Below are positions 34,055 to 41,863 of a stretch of 64,000 nt of DNA, piece by piece. The stretch's first letter is position 1. Each line of letters starts with the position of its first letter. The stretch is from Anaerolineaceae bacterium UBA1415. Lineage in GTDB: Bacteria > Chloroflexota > Anaerolineae > Anaerolineales > Anaerolineaceae. A program made the position numbers and the translations under genes. Below the pieces are notes generated by a model that made no database searches, had not been told where the DNA came from, and was given only the letters and a program-made list of their open reading frames with translations. The DNA is taken from NCBI GenBank assembly GCA_002305635.1, contig DBPR01000022.1:1-64000 (forward strand). The letters run 5' to 3'.

Positions 34055-35098
34055 TTACGACTTACCGCGCATTCTCGGGTCAAGCACGTCGCGCATTGCG
34101 TCTCCTACCAGGTTCCAGCCCATCACAAACAAGGTCAATACGATACCGGGGTAAACGACAATATACCAATACTTATCCAGGCTGGTGATCCAGTTGCGCG
34201 AGAAGCTCAGCACCTGACCCCAGTCCGCGTAGCCAACCTCAGTACCGATTCCAAGGAAGGACAGGGCGGCAAAGCTCAGGACAACATCGCCAATGCCCAG
34301 CGAAGCCAGAACCAGGGTTGGGAAGATGGCATTGGGCATAATGTGCTTGAAGAGTGTTCGGCTGTTTTTCACACCCGAGACCTTGGCTGCCATGACAAAA
34401 TCGCGATTCTTGATCGAAAGGATGTCCGAGCGAATAATGCGCGCGTAACCCATCCAGCCAAAAGTGATCATCGCGATCAGCGGCGGCATCAGGCTGCGCC
34501 CCCAGAGCGGCGTCAACACAGCCGAGAGGATGAGCGCCATCATGATGTACGGCAGCGTCATAAAGATATCCACCACCCGCATCAGGAAATTATCGATCCA
34601 ACCTCCATAGTAGGCAGCCACCGATCCAATGATCACGCCGATCGCCACGGTAACAACGACCACGAACAAACCGGTCTTGAAGGCTGTGCGAGTGCCCCAG
34701 ATGATGCCATAAAAGATATCATACTGCCCTTGGGCGGTTCCCAGTAGGTGAACCCATTCGTCCTTGCCCGTCAGGGTTTTGTACCAGAAGGGGATTTCAG
34801 GAACATTGCGTTTCCAGGGGGAACCCGGCGCTTTCGGTTCGCCGCCAAAGCCGTCGCGGGGAATTTTGTAGGGGTCTTTGCCAACCGGTGGAGCGATCAA
34901 TGGAGCAAAAACGGCCACGAGGATAAACGTAAGGATCAAAATAAAGCCAACGATCGAGGCCGGGGTCTTGAACAAGCCTTTAATGATGCGATAGTTTTCA
35001 GGACCCAGGACGCGTTCCAACCAGGAAATCTTGCGGTCGGAAACTGATTCTTTTAGTTCGCGGTTATCACCGCTGGGAATGCTTGTCTGTTCAGTCAT
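34055..35098 (-). CDS. Peptide ABC importer permease, DppC/OppC type
   Basis: 347 residues, six helices. An N-terminal helix is followed by a long extracytoplasmic insert (~70-125), then the core. The coupling loop reads DFVMAAKVSGVKNSRTLFKHI. Distal gene of the minus-strand Opp operon; it pairs with the DppB-type subunit 10 bp upstream. Confidence 0.93.
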   Translation of the reverse strand: MTEQTSIPSGDNRELKESVSDRKISWLERVLGPENYRIIKGLFKTPASIVGFILILTFILVAVFAPLIAPPVGKDPYKIPRDGFGGEPKAPGSPWKRNVPEIPFWYKTLTGKDEWVHLLGTAQGQYDIFYGIIWGTRTAFKTGLFVVVVTVAIGVIIGSVAAYYGGWIDNFLMRVVDIFMTLPYIMMALILSAVLTPLWGRSLMPPLIAMITFGWMGYARIIRSDILSIKNRDFVMAAKVSGVKNSRTLFKHIMPNAIFPTLVLASLGIGDVVLSFAALSFLGIGTEVGYADWGQVLSFSRNWITSLDKYWYIVVYPGIVLTLFVMGWNLVGDAMRDVLDPRMRGKS

Positions 35099-35108
35099 GC
35101 ATTTCTCC

Positions 35109-36173
35109 TTAATTCAAGCGTACACGAGGGTCAATAAAGGCGTACATCACGTCTACGATCAGGTTGGAAACGATCAGGATCAAACCAGTAAAAATTCCCA
35201 TTCCCAAAACCGTGACCACGTCCAGCTGCGCGGCTGCATCCGCGGCAGCCTTGCCGATACCAGGGTAGTTGAAGACCGTTTCGGTGATCACCACACCCCC
35301 CAACAATCCAACAATACTCGAACCCATCATCGTCACGATCGGCAGCATGGCGTTCGGTCGGGCGTGTTTGTTGACGACATCCCGCTCCAGCAGGCCTTTG
35401 GCACGCGCTGTCGTCACATAGTCCATTCTGAGCGTTTCAAGCATGGACGAACGCGTCACACGCACATAGGTGGCCCAGTTGATGTAAGAAAGCGTCATGA
35501 TCGGCATGATCAAATGACGCAGGGCGTCCCAAAAAACGTCAAATCTGCCATTCAATAAGGCATCGATGGTCAGCAAGTGAGTGTAAGACTTAAAGTTGCC
35601 GGAATAAATTAACTGGTTGACCCAGTCAGACATTCTTCCAGGCAAAAACCACTTGAGTTTGGCATAGAAGAACATTAATAGCAGCAAGCCAAACACAAAG
35701 GTCGGGAAGGAGGTTCCGATGATCGAATAGATCCTTGCCGCCTGGTCAAAAGCCTTGTTTTGATTAACCGCGGCTTTCACCCCCATCCAGATGCCCACCG
35801 AGAGCATTGGGAAAACGGTCCAAAGCGCAAGGTCAAGCGTGTTTGGAAAGCGATTCCTGATGATATCGACCACTGGTTGTGAAGCAGTTCGGGAATATCC
35901 AAACTGACCCCGCAAAACGCCGCCTTCCATCTCACCAGTTACCGGGTCTTTGACGCCGGTCAGCCACTTCCAGTATTGCACCAGAAAAGGCTGGTCCAAC
36001 CCGTATTGCCGGATGATCCCTTCTACTTGCTTATCGTTTTTTGGAAAGTCCTTCATGTAGAGCGCCGAACGTTCCACGGGCCCCAGGAACTGAAGCATTC
36101 CAAAAATGATCAGGGTAACGCCGATTAATAACAGCGGAACCATGAGTAACCTGCGGATAATGTAATTGGTCAT
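35109..36173 (-). CDS. Peptide ABC importer permease, DppB/OppB type
   Basis: 354 residues. The N-terminus MTNYIIRRLLMVPLLLIGVT is typical of DppB; the coupling loop is DYVTTARAKGLLERDVVNKHA. It is separated from the binding-protein gene by 113 bp with a strong hairpin, which probably lowers its expression relative to that gene. Confidence 0.94.
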   Translation of the reverse strand: MTNYIIRRLLMVPLLLIGVTLIIFGMLQFLGPVERSALYMKDFPKNDKQVEGIIRQYGLDQPFLVQYWKWLTGVKDPVTGEMEGGVLRGQFGYSRTASQPVVDIIRNRFPNTLDLALWTVFPMLSVGIWMGVKAAVNQNKAFDQAARIYSIIGTSFPTFVFGLLLLMFFYAKLKWFLPGRMSDWVNQLIYSGNFKSYTHLLTIDALLNGRFDVFWDALRHLIMPIMTLSYINWATYVRVTRSSMLETLRMDYVTTARAKGLLERDVVNKHARPNAMLPIVTMMGSSIVGLLGGVVITETVFNYPGIGKAAADAAAQLDVVTVLGMGIFTGLILIVSNLIVDVMYAFIDPRVRLN

Positions 36174-36246
36174 GCCTTACCTCTCTGTGTTTGTGCCTTT
36201 CAAACCGCTCACAACCTCAGTTATGCCCGCTTTGAAAGCCGCAAGC

Positions 36247-36274
36247 TTCTGGGAGCCCTGACGGGCTCCCAGAA
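36247..36274 (-). promoter_or_regulatory. Intra-operon stem-loop between binding protein and permeases
   Basis: TTCTGGGAGCCC (36247-36258) pairs perfectly with GGGCTCCCAGAA (36263-36274), loop of 4. There is no T run, so partial termination or 3'-end protection of the upstream message is more likely than full termination. Confidence 0.75.
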
Positions 36275-36286
36275 TGGTAGTCAAAA

Positions 36287-38347
36287 CTATTTGACCAGGA
36301 AGTTGAAGATCAAAACATCCTGTGACAAACCTGGGCGACCGTAGTAGAGGGTCAGCGGTTTGTCGTTGGGGGTGTCGCAGATCTCAAAGCGATCCAGGCC
36401 GCTCAGGTTGGTGTCCACCGAGCAAACGGGCACGGGGTCATCGTAGGCGTTGGTCTCAGGATTGTAGATCGCGATCTCGCTCACCAGATTATCGACCTGG
36501 GTGCGTTGTTCCACTGGAACAGCGATCAGATCTGCCTCACCAGCCTGAAGCATGGCAAAGCGGGTACCAAATTCGGCGACGTCTTTGATGACAACGCGTT
36601 CGGTCTTGGCGGGTTCTCCCCAGTATTCATCGAAGCGAGCCAGAACGGTCTCGGTGCCAGGCGTCCAGTGATCCAGTTTGTAAGGGCCCGTACCATTGGC
36701 AATTGAAGTGAAGGGATCATCAGCGGAAACCATGCCATAGTAATTCTGCCAGGTTTCGCAGCTTCCATCCCAACCACCGTTCTCAACAACCCATTCCATG
36801 TCCATAACGGAGCCCCAGTTTTGGGCGATGGTCGCCATGAAAGGACCCCAGGGTTGGGCAAGATAGAAAGTAACGGTTCCAGCTTCGTCATCGGCTACGA
36901 TCTTATCTTTCACCTGTTGGCAGGCGCCGACCAGAACGTCAGCAGGATTGGCAACCAGCGTCTCGCGGCTGTCAGCCGAGGCGAAATCGTCCACCAGTCC
37001 GGTGATGTCATCGATACCCACACCAAAGAAGGGTTCAGCCAGCAGCCATTGAGGTGAGGAATAACCACCCTGCAGCAAACCTCTCTGGAAGGAGTAGGCT
37101 ACGTCAGAGGGAGTCAGGTCGCCACCTTCGTGGAATTTGACGCCTTCGCGGATCTTGAAGGTAATGGTCTGACCGCCGTCAGATTCTTCCCAGCTTTCCG
37201 CCAGTTGGGGAACAAACTTATCGGTCGCGATGCCATCATAGAATACCAGGGTCTCATAGATGTTCTGGAGAACCTGTCCGCTGGCAGTGTCGTAAGCCAG
37301 GGCTGGGTCAAGTGTATCGGTATCACCGAAGGTTGCCACGGTGATCACATCAGGATTGGGCGCGCCTTCAGCTTTGTAGATAGGAGCAAAGTAATCACCG
37401 GAGAAGATCGGGTTGAAAACGCGACCTTCGATCCATTTTTGTTCATAACCATGGGAAGTAGCCAGAGCCACAGGGATACCAACAGCCAGATCGTAATAAA
37501 GCTGGTTAAACTGCTGATAGATGGAATGGCGTTCGGCCGGGTCAGTACTGGCAACACCCTGATCAAGGTAGGTCTTAAACTGGGCCTTGATGTCATCGGG
37601 CAGGTTTTGACGGTTGCCATAGGTACCGGTTGTATAAGGCTGATACCAGTTGTGAGCGTCATGGATATCTTCCTGCCAGCCAGCCACCATGATGGGAATT
37701 TTCTTGGCGCGCTGGGCGGCAAGATATGCCGGCCACGGCAGACCGAGAACTTCAATAACGAATTTGTCATTGATCTCAGCCAGGTTAGCCTGCATGATCT
37801 CAGCATAGATCTGACGGGTGGTGTTACCGGTATTGTAAGCCATCTGGAGGCGGAAACCCATTTCCCAGATGTCATCGGGGTCTTCACCAGCCGGGATGCC
37901 GTCTTTGTCGACGTCAGCCAGTTTGAACTCTTCAGCGGCTTTTTCGAGATCCATCGCGAAGTGGGCAGCATCCGGGTCAAAACCAGGCATACCAACCAAA
38001 GACAGCACCTTGGATTGGATGGCTTCACCCTGATAGATTTCATCGATCACGGTGTCCCAGTCAAAAGCGTAGGCAAAACCACGGCGCACATGGATATCAG
38101 AAAAAATATCGGGGGGCGCACCGTTGCCATCCAGCTTGTTGGAACCCAGATAGGGGTTCAGGGCTGTGGCAACTTCTTCAACTGGCGCCTCGGTCACTAC
38201 GGGTTCAGTGGTGTCCGCAGGAACCTCAGTTTCGACATTGGTATCGACGACGGGCACTTCGTAAACGGGAGCTGGAGTTGGGTTACAAGCAGCTAAAATC
38301 ATGCTTGCGGCCAACAGTAAAGCTAAAAATACATAAATCTTGCGCAT
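36287..38347 (-). CDS. Peptide-binding lipoprotein (SBP_bac_5), circularly permuted
   Basis: Extracytoplasmic receptor of the Opp importer, 686 residues, intact frame. Signal peptide and lipobox LAAC (C21), then an acidic Thr/Pro linker to about residue 61. The family's C-terminal half follows at about 62-326: KLDGNGAPPDIFSDIHVRRG, IEVLGLPWPAYLAAQRAKK, VAGWQEDIHDAHNW and the usual terminal block KWIEGRVFNPIFSGDYFAPI. The family's N-terminal half comes only after that, at about 329-686: NPDVITVATFGDTDTLDPAL, QNIYETLVFYD, LAESWEESDGG, REGVKFHEGG and NGTGPYKLDHW. The protein ends at QDVLIFNFLVK, the segment that in ordinary members runs directly into the one found here at residue 62. This order is seen in the sequence; its origin by duplication and trimming is inference. 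Confidence 0.9.
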   Translation of the reverse strand: MRKIYVFLALLLAASMILAACNPTPAPVYEVPVVDTNVETEVPADTTEPVVTEAPVEEVATALNPYLGSNKLDGNGAPPDIFSDIHVRRGFAYAFDWDTVIDEIYQGEAIQSKVLSLVGMPGFDPDAAHFAMDLEKAAEEFKLADVDKDGIPAGEDPDDIWEMGFRLQMAYNTGNTTRQIYAEIMQANLAEINDKFVIEVLGLPWPAYLAAQRAKKIPIMVAGWQEDIHDAHNWYQPYTTGTYGNRQNLPDDIKAQFKTYLDQGVASTDPAERHSIYQQFNQLYYDLAVGIPVALATSHGYEQKWIEGRVFNPIFSGDYFAPIYKAEGAPNPDVITVATFGDTDTLDPALAYDTASGQVLQNIYETLVFYDGIATDKFVPQLAESWEESDGGQTITFKIREGVKFHEGGDLTPSDVAYSFQRGLLQGGYSSPQWLLAEPFFGVGIDDITGLVDDFASADSRETLVANPADVLVGACQQVKDKIVADDEAGTVTFYLAQPWGPFMATIAQNWGSVMDMEWVVENGGWDGSCETWQNYYGMVSADDPFTSIANGTGPYKLDHWTPGTETVLARFDEYWGEPAKTERVVIKDVAEFGTRFAMLQAGEADLIAVPVEQRTQVDNLVSEIAIYNPETNAYDDPVPVCSVDTNLSGLDRFEICDTPNDKPLTLYYGRPGLSQDVLIFNFLVK

Positions 38348-38417
38348 TTCTCCTCCTCAGAGATGATTGTTTTGAATCTTTGTTATCCTTTACTCAAAAT
38401 TCTTTTCTTTGATCTCC

Positions 38418-39428
38418 TCAAATGACCTCCTTCTCTTGTTCAGGGACATTGACCTTGAAACACTCAACATAGTGACCAGGTAATACTTCTCTGAATTCGG
38501 GTCTTGCCACAGCACATTGTTCATCGGCGATCGGGCAGCGCGTCCTGAAACGGCAGCCGCTGGGTGGATTGGCGGGAGACGGAACATCGCCCTCCAAAAC
38601 CGTGCGGGTGTGCCCTTCATAATATTCAGGATCGGCTACAGGGATGGCGGAAAGAAGTGCCTTCGTGTAGGGGTGAAGTGGATTGCGGTAGATCTCGTTG
38701 CGATCTGCCAACTCGACAATAATGCCCAGATACATGACCGCGACTCTATCGCTGATATGTCTGACCATGGAGAGGTCATGGGCAATGAAAAGGTAAGTTA
38801 GATCAAGTTCTTTCTGCAGATCTTCAAAAAGGTTGATGATCTGAGCCTGAATTGAAACGTCCAGGGCTGAAATGGGTTCATCACAGACAATGAAGGACGG
38901 GTTGTTCGCCAAAGCCCGCGCGATGCCAATGCGCTGGCGTTGACCGCCCGAAAATTCATGAGGGTAGCGCGACATGAAATCAGGATCAAGCCTGACCAGG
39001 CTCATCAGTTCGCGAACGCGGTCGTTGATCTCTTTTCCGCTGACCGCCCCAAAGGCGACCAGAGGCTCCGCGATGATATCACGAATGGTCATGCGCGGGT
39101 TCAGGCTGGCATAGGGGTCCTGGAAGATCATCTGAACCTTTTTGCGCATCTGGCGCATTTCCTCCGGGCGCAGGGCATTTAATTCCTTGTCTTCGAAGAA
39201 AACATGGCCCGATGTCTGTTCGTATAGCTGCAAAATGGTTCGGCCGGTGGTCGATTTGCCGCAACCGGATTCGCCCACCAAACCCAGCGTTTCGCCGCGA
39301 TGAATGTCAAAACTGATGCCATCAACGGCTTTGACCGCGCCAACCTGGCGTTGGATAACACCACGCAGGATCGGAAAATGCATTTTCAGGTCTTTGACCT
39401 TGACTAATACGTCGTTTTTCTCTGTCAT
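38418..39428 (-). CDS. Peptide ABC importer ATPase, OppF type
   Basis: 336 residues. Walker A GESGCGKSTT, signature FSGGQRQRIGIARAL, Walker B FIVCDEPISALD, and the C-terminal oligopeptide-transporter extension with the [4Fe-4S]-like CRFRTRCPIADEQC cluster. It overlaps the OppD-type gene by 4 bp. 70 bp separate it from the binding-protein gene. Confidence 0.94.
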   Translation of the reverse strand: MTEKNDVLVKVKDLKMHFPILRGVIQRQVGAVKAVDGISFDIHRGETLGLVGESGCGKSTTGRTILQLYEQTSGHVFFEDKELNALRPEEMRQMRKKVQMIFQDPYASLNPRMTIRDIIAEPLVAFGAVSGKEINDRVRELMSLVRLDPDFMSRYPHEFSGGQRQRIGIARALANNPSFIVCDEPISALDVSIQAQIINLFEDLQKELDLTYLFIAHDLSMVRHISDRVAVMYLGIIVELADRNEIYRNPLHPYTKALLSAIPVADPEYYEGHTRTVLEGDVPSPANPPSGCRFRTRCPIADEQCAVARPEFREVLPGHYVECFKVNVPEQEKEVI

Positions 39429-40417
39429 GCTCGTTCACTCCCAGTTGAGGTATCCACCCAACAAGCTACACGATGTTCGTTGCCAATATCTTCCAAAAGC
39501 GGATTTTCGACGCGGCAGCGTTCTTTTACCCAGTGGCAGCGCGGTGAGAAGGGGCAACTACGGGGCTTTTGATACAGCATCGGAGGCATGCCGTCAATCG
39601 AAAACAGCCTTTTGCGTCCTTCCTGTTCGATCTGCGGCAAACTGCCGATCAGACCAATGGTGTAAGGATGGCGGGGGTTGCGGAAAAGCTCTTTGACCGG
39701 GGCTTCTTCAATGATGAAGCCGCCGTACATCACAGCCACCCTTTGGGCGATGCTCGCGACCACACCCAGATCATGCGTGATCCAGACAATTGCCATGCCA
39801 AGCTCTTCACGCAGGCGAATGACCAGATCGACGATCTGCGCCTGAATGGTGACATCCAGCGCTGTGGTCGGCTCGTCAGCGATCAGAATTTGCGGCGCGC
39901 AAGCCAAAGCCATCGCGATCATGACGCGCTGGCGCATACCGCCGGAATACTGATGCGGATAATCCTTCAGCCGTTCCCCGGCACGCGGGATGCCGACCTG
40001 TTCGAGCAGTTCAATGGATCGGGTACGAGCCTGGGCAGGAGTAAAACCAAGATGCAGCTTGAGCGGTTCCTCCATCTGCTTACCAATGGTCATGACCGGA
40101 TTAAGCGAGGTCATGGGGTCCTGAAACACCATGGCGATCTGCCCGCCGCGCACATGGCGCATTTCTTCCGGGCTCATTGCGATCAGGTCATCTCCCTTGA
40201 ACAAGGCTTTACCTGCAACGATCTCACCTGGCGGCTGAGGGATCAGTTTGAGCAAGGAAAGCATCGTAACGCTCTTTCCGCAACCGCTCTCCCCAACCAC
40301 GCCGAGTGTCTCGCCTTCATTGAGCTTAAATGAAACACCGTTCACTGCATGAACGGTACCTTCGGGGGTTTTGAACCTCGTTTCAAGATTCTGGACATTT
40401 AATAAGTCATGAGGCAT
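39425..40417 (-). CDS. Peptide ABC importer ATPase, OppD type
   Basis: 330 residues, first gene of the Opp operon. Walker A GESGCGKSV, signature YSGGMRQRVMIAMAL, Walker B ILIADEPTTALD, C-terminal CPFSPRCHWVKERC. Usual length. The 220 bp before it (40418-40637) carry no gene and are AT-rich, so the operon promoter must lie there. ATPases-first order with the binding protein in the middle is less common than binding protein first. Confidence 0.94.
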   Translation of the reverse strand: MPHDLLNVQNLETRFKTPEGTVHAVNGVSFKLNEGETLGVVGESGCGKSVTMLSLLKLIPQPPGEIVAGKALFKGDDLIAMSPEEMRHVRGGQIAMVFQDPMTSLNPVMTIGKQMEEPLKLHLGFTPAQARTRSIELLEQVGIPRAGERLKDYPHQYSGGMRQRVMIAMALACAPQILIADEPTTALDVTIQAQIVDLVIRLREELGMAIVWITHDLGVVASIAQRVAVMYGGFIIEEAPVKELFRNPRHPYTIGLIGSLPQIEQEGRKRLFSIDGMPPMLYQKPRSCPFSPRCHWVKERCRVENPLLEDIGNEHRVACWVDTSTGSERA

Positions 40418-40637
40418 AGTTTTCCCTTTATAAGAATTTTGACATGGTTTATGGTATCTTCATAGGGTTAGTTGTCACTTTATAAATTAACAATCAATTA
40501 ACACAAATTATACACTGAAATCCAAAATTTCAAGTCATAAATTTTTTGAAACTCTGAAAGCAATTGGTCTAAAAATAATCATAATATTTGTATCCTTACA
40601 ATTCCTACACAACGACCAGAAAGTATTTACCTCTTTT

Positions 40638-41525
40638 TTAATTTTTTACCTCTTCCCACCAACAGCGCGAAGGTTGCGAATAGATCAAAGTGCAAATTGA
40701 TCGTTCTCCATCCAGGTCTGTCAACACCTCCATTAATCCCATATCATAGGATTTCAACAGGAAGCGCGGAGTGCTCAATACGCCCTCCCCCAGCTCCTTT
40801 AAAGCGCTCAAATGCCACTCACGGCGCAGCCCTGCCTCCACTTCTTCGCCCCAATGTTCCCGTGCGAAATCAAAGGTCTCCGCCAGTATGATCTGCGGCT
40901 CCCGCAGCTCTTTATTGATCACCTGATCCGACCAAAAACCGGCCGTCCCCATCACCAGCAGGCAAAACAAAATAAATTTCACCTTATCGAAGGGTCTGCC
41001 GGGCCATTGGAAACTATCGATCAGTCCCGCTTCGAATACCGCGCAAAATCCAACCGCGATAATGATGAAGAAACCAACCAAAACCGCGGCTAGGCCAAAA
41101 AGTTTATCATAGCCAAAATCAAGCTGCCCCACCAACCCGGGCTGAAGCAGGCCGATGGCGGACTCCGCGAAACGGGTAGGCACGATCAGGACAAGGCAAA
41201 CCAGCAAAATGATATAGAAAATCCAGGTAAGCGCTTTAAGCAAGCCCGAAGAGATCCTTGAACGCAGCCAGCCGAAGACAGCGCTGACCAGGACTACCAG
41301 CAGACCAGCTGGAATAAGCTTCAGAAAGGGAAACCTGACGTAATGGCGAGCCAGCAGGATGGCATCCTTCCCCCAGGCCATGGCCACAAAGCCCACCCCA
41401 CACAACACGGCGTAGAGCATCGATACCCTCGTATTCTCTGTCATGGTTTGCGATGGCATTCTTGATCGACTGGGCTTTTGTTCAAGATCAAAATCGGAAT
41501 TGGGATTGGGATCGCTTGCCGACAT
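40638..41525 (-). CDS. Conserved membrane protein of unknown function
   Basis: 295 residues. A charged, Ser/Asp-rich cytoplasmic N-terminus (~1-32) is followed by five predicted helices (about 35-55, 66-86, 90-115, 138-165, 180-200). A soluble C-terminal domain of about 90 residues contains REHWGEEVEAGLRREWHLSA and ends in a Trp/Cys-rich tail. I do not recognise the family. It is alone between the Opp operon and pnp, all on the minus strand. Confidence 0.6.
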   Translation of the reverse strand: MSASDPNPNSDFDLEQKPSRSRMPSQTMTENTRVSMLYAVLCGVGFVAMAWGKDAILLARHYVRFPFLKLIPAGLLVVLVSAVFGWLRSRISSGLLKALTWIFYIILLVCLVLIVPTRFAESAIGLLQPGLVGQLDFGYDKLFGLAAVLVGFFIIIAVGFCAVFEAGLIDSFQWPGRPFDKVKFILFCLLVMGTAGFWSDQVINKELREPQIILAETFDFAREHWGEEVEAGLRREWHLSALKELGEGVLSTPRFLLKSYDMGLMEVLTDLDGERSICTLIYSQPSRCWWEEVKN

Positions 41526-41863
41526 GCTCCAATTATAAAGGAAATTACACTTATTTTTGTTAAGAATTTTTAGAGCGGGCGGTTCCGAAAGAGTATCGTA
41601 AATGACTGAAATTGCCCGAGCCTTCTGACATTCATGTAAAAACCACCAGGCCGTTTTACCAGGGTTTCCCGTTTTAGCGCCCTGATCTTATCAGTTCTCC
41701 CCAATGAAAACCCCGTTTTTGTCAAAAGTAGGAAACGCTGGTTTTATGGCCTTTCACTTTGTTGGTTCAACCCATCACTCACCTGTTCAGGCAAACGCGC
41801 GGCCATGCCCTTGATATAAAAAGCCGGATTCTTGTGAAATCCGGCTTCTACTTTACTCAACGA
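41526..41863. other. Gap between pnp and the membrane-protein gene
   Basis: 338 bp without a gene. Apart from the pnp terminator at 41816-41847 I see nothing recognisable. The promoter of the membrane-protein gene probably lies at its left end. Confidence 0.5.
41816..41847 (-). terminator. Terminator of pnp, made from a REP-like hairpin
   Basis: AAGCCGGATT (41821-41830) pairs with AATCCGGCTT (41838-41847). On the minus strand the hairpin is followed by TTTTTATA. The stem is the GCCGGATT short hairpin family seen elsewhere in gaps. Confidence 0.75.

Noticed and set aside
37130..38296. A 388-codon open frame on the plus strand opposite the peptide-binding protein.
   Set aside because: It is antisense to a well-supported gene, has no domain, signal peptide or ribosome site, and arises from GC-rich codon bias. 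Similar shadows at 5803-6408, 6921-7664 and 39569-40333 were dropped for the same reason.
36287..38347. Permuted binding protein as two fused or misassembled fragments.
   Set aside because: Not fully excluded, but the frame is continuous, the signal peptide and linker are normal, the operon is complete, and the two ends fit each other as natural neighbours. That is unlikely for a random assembly error.
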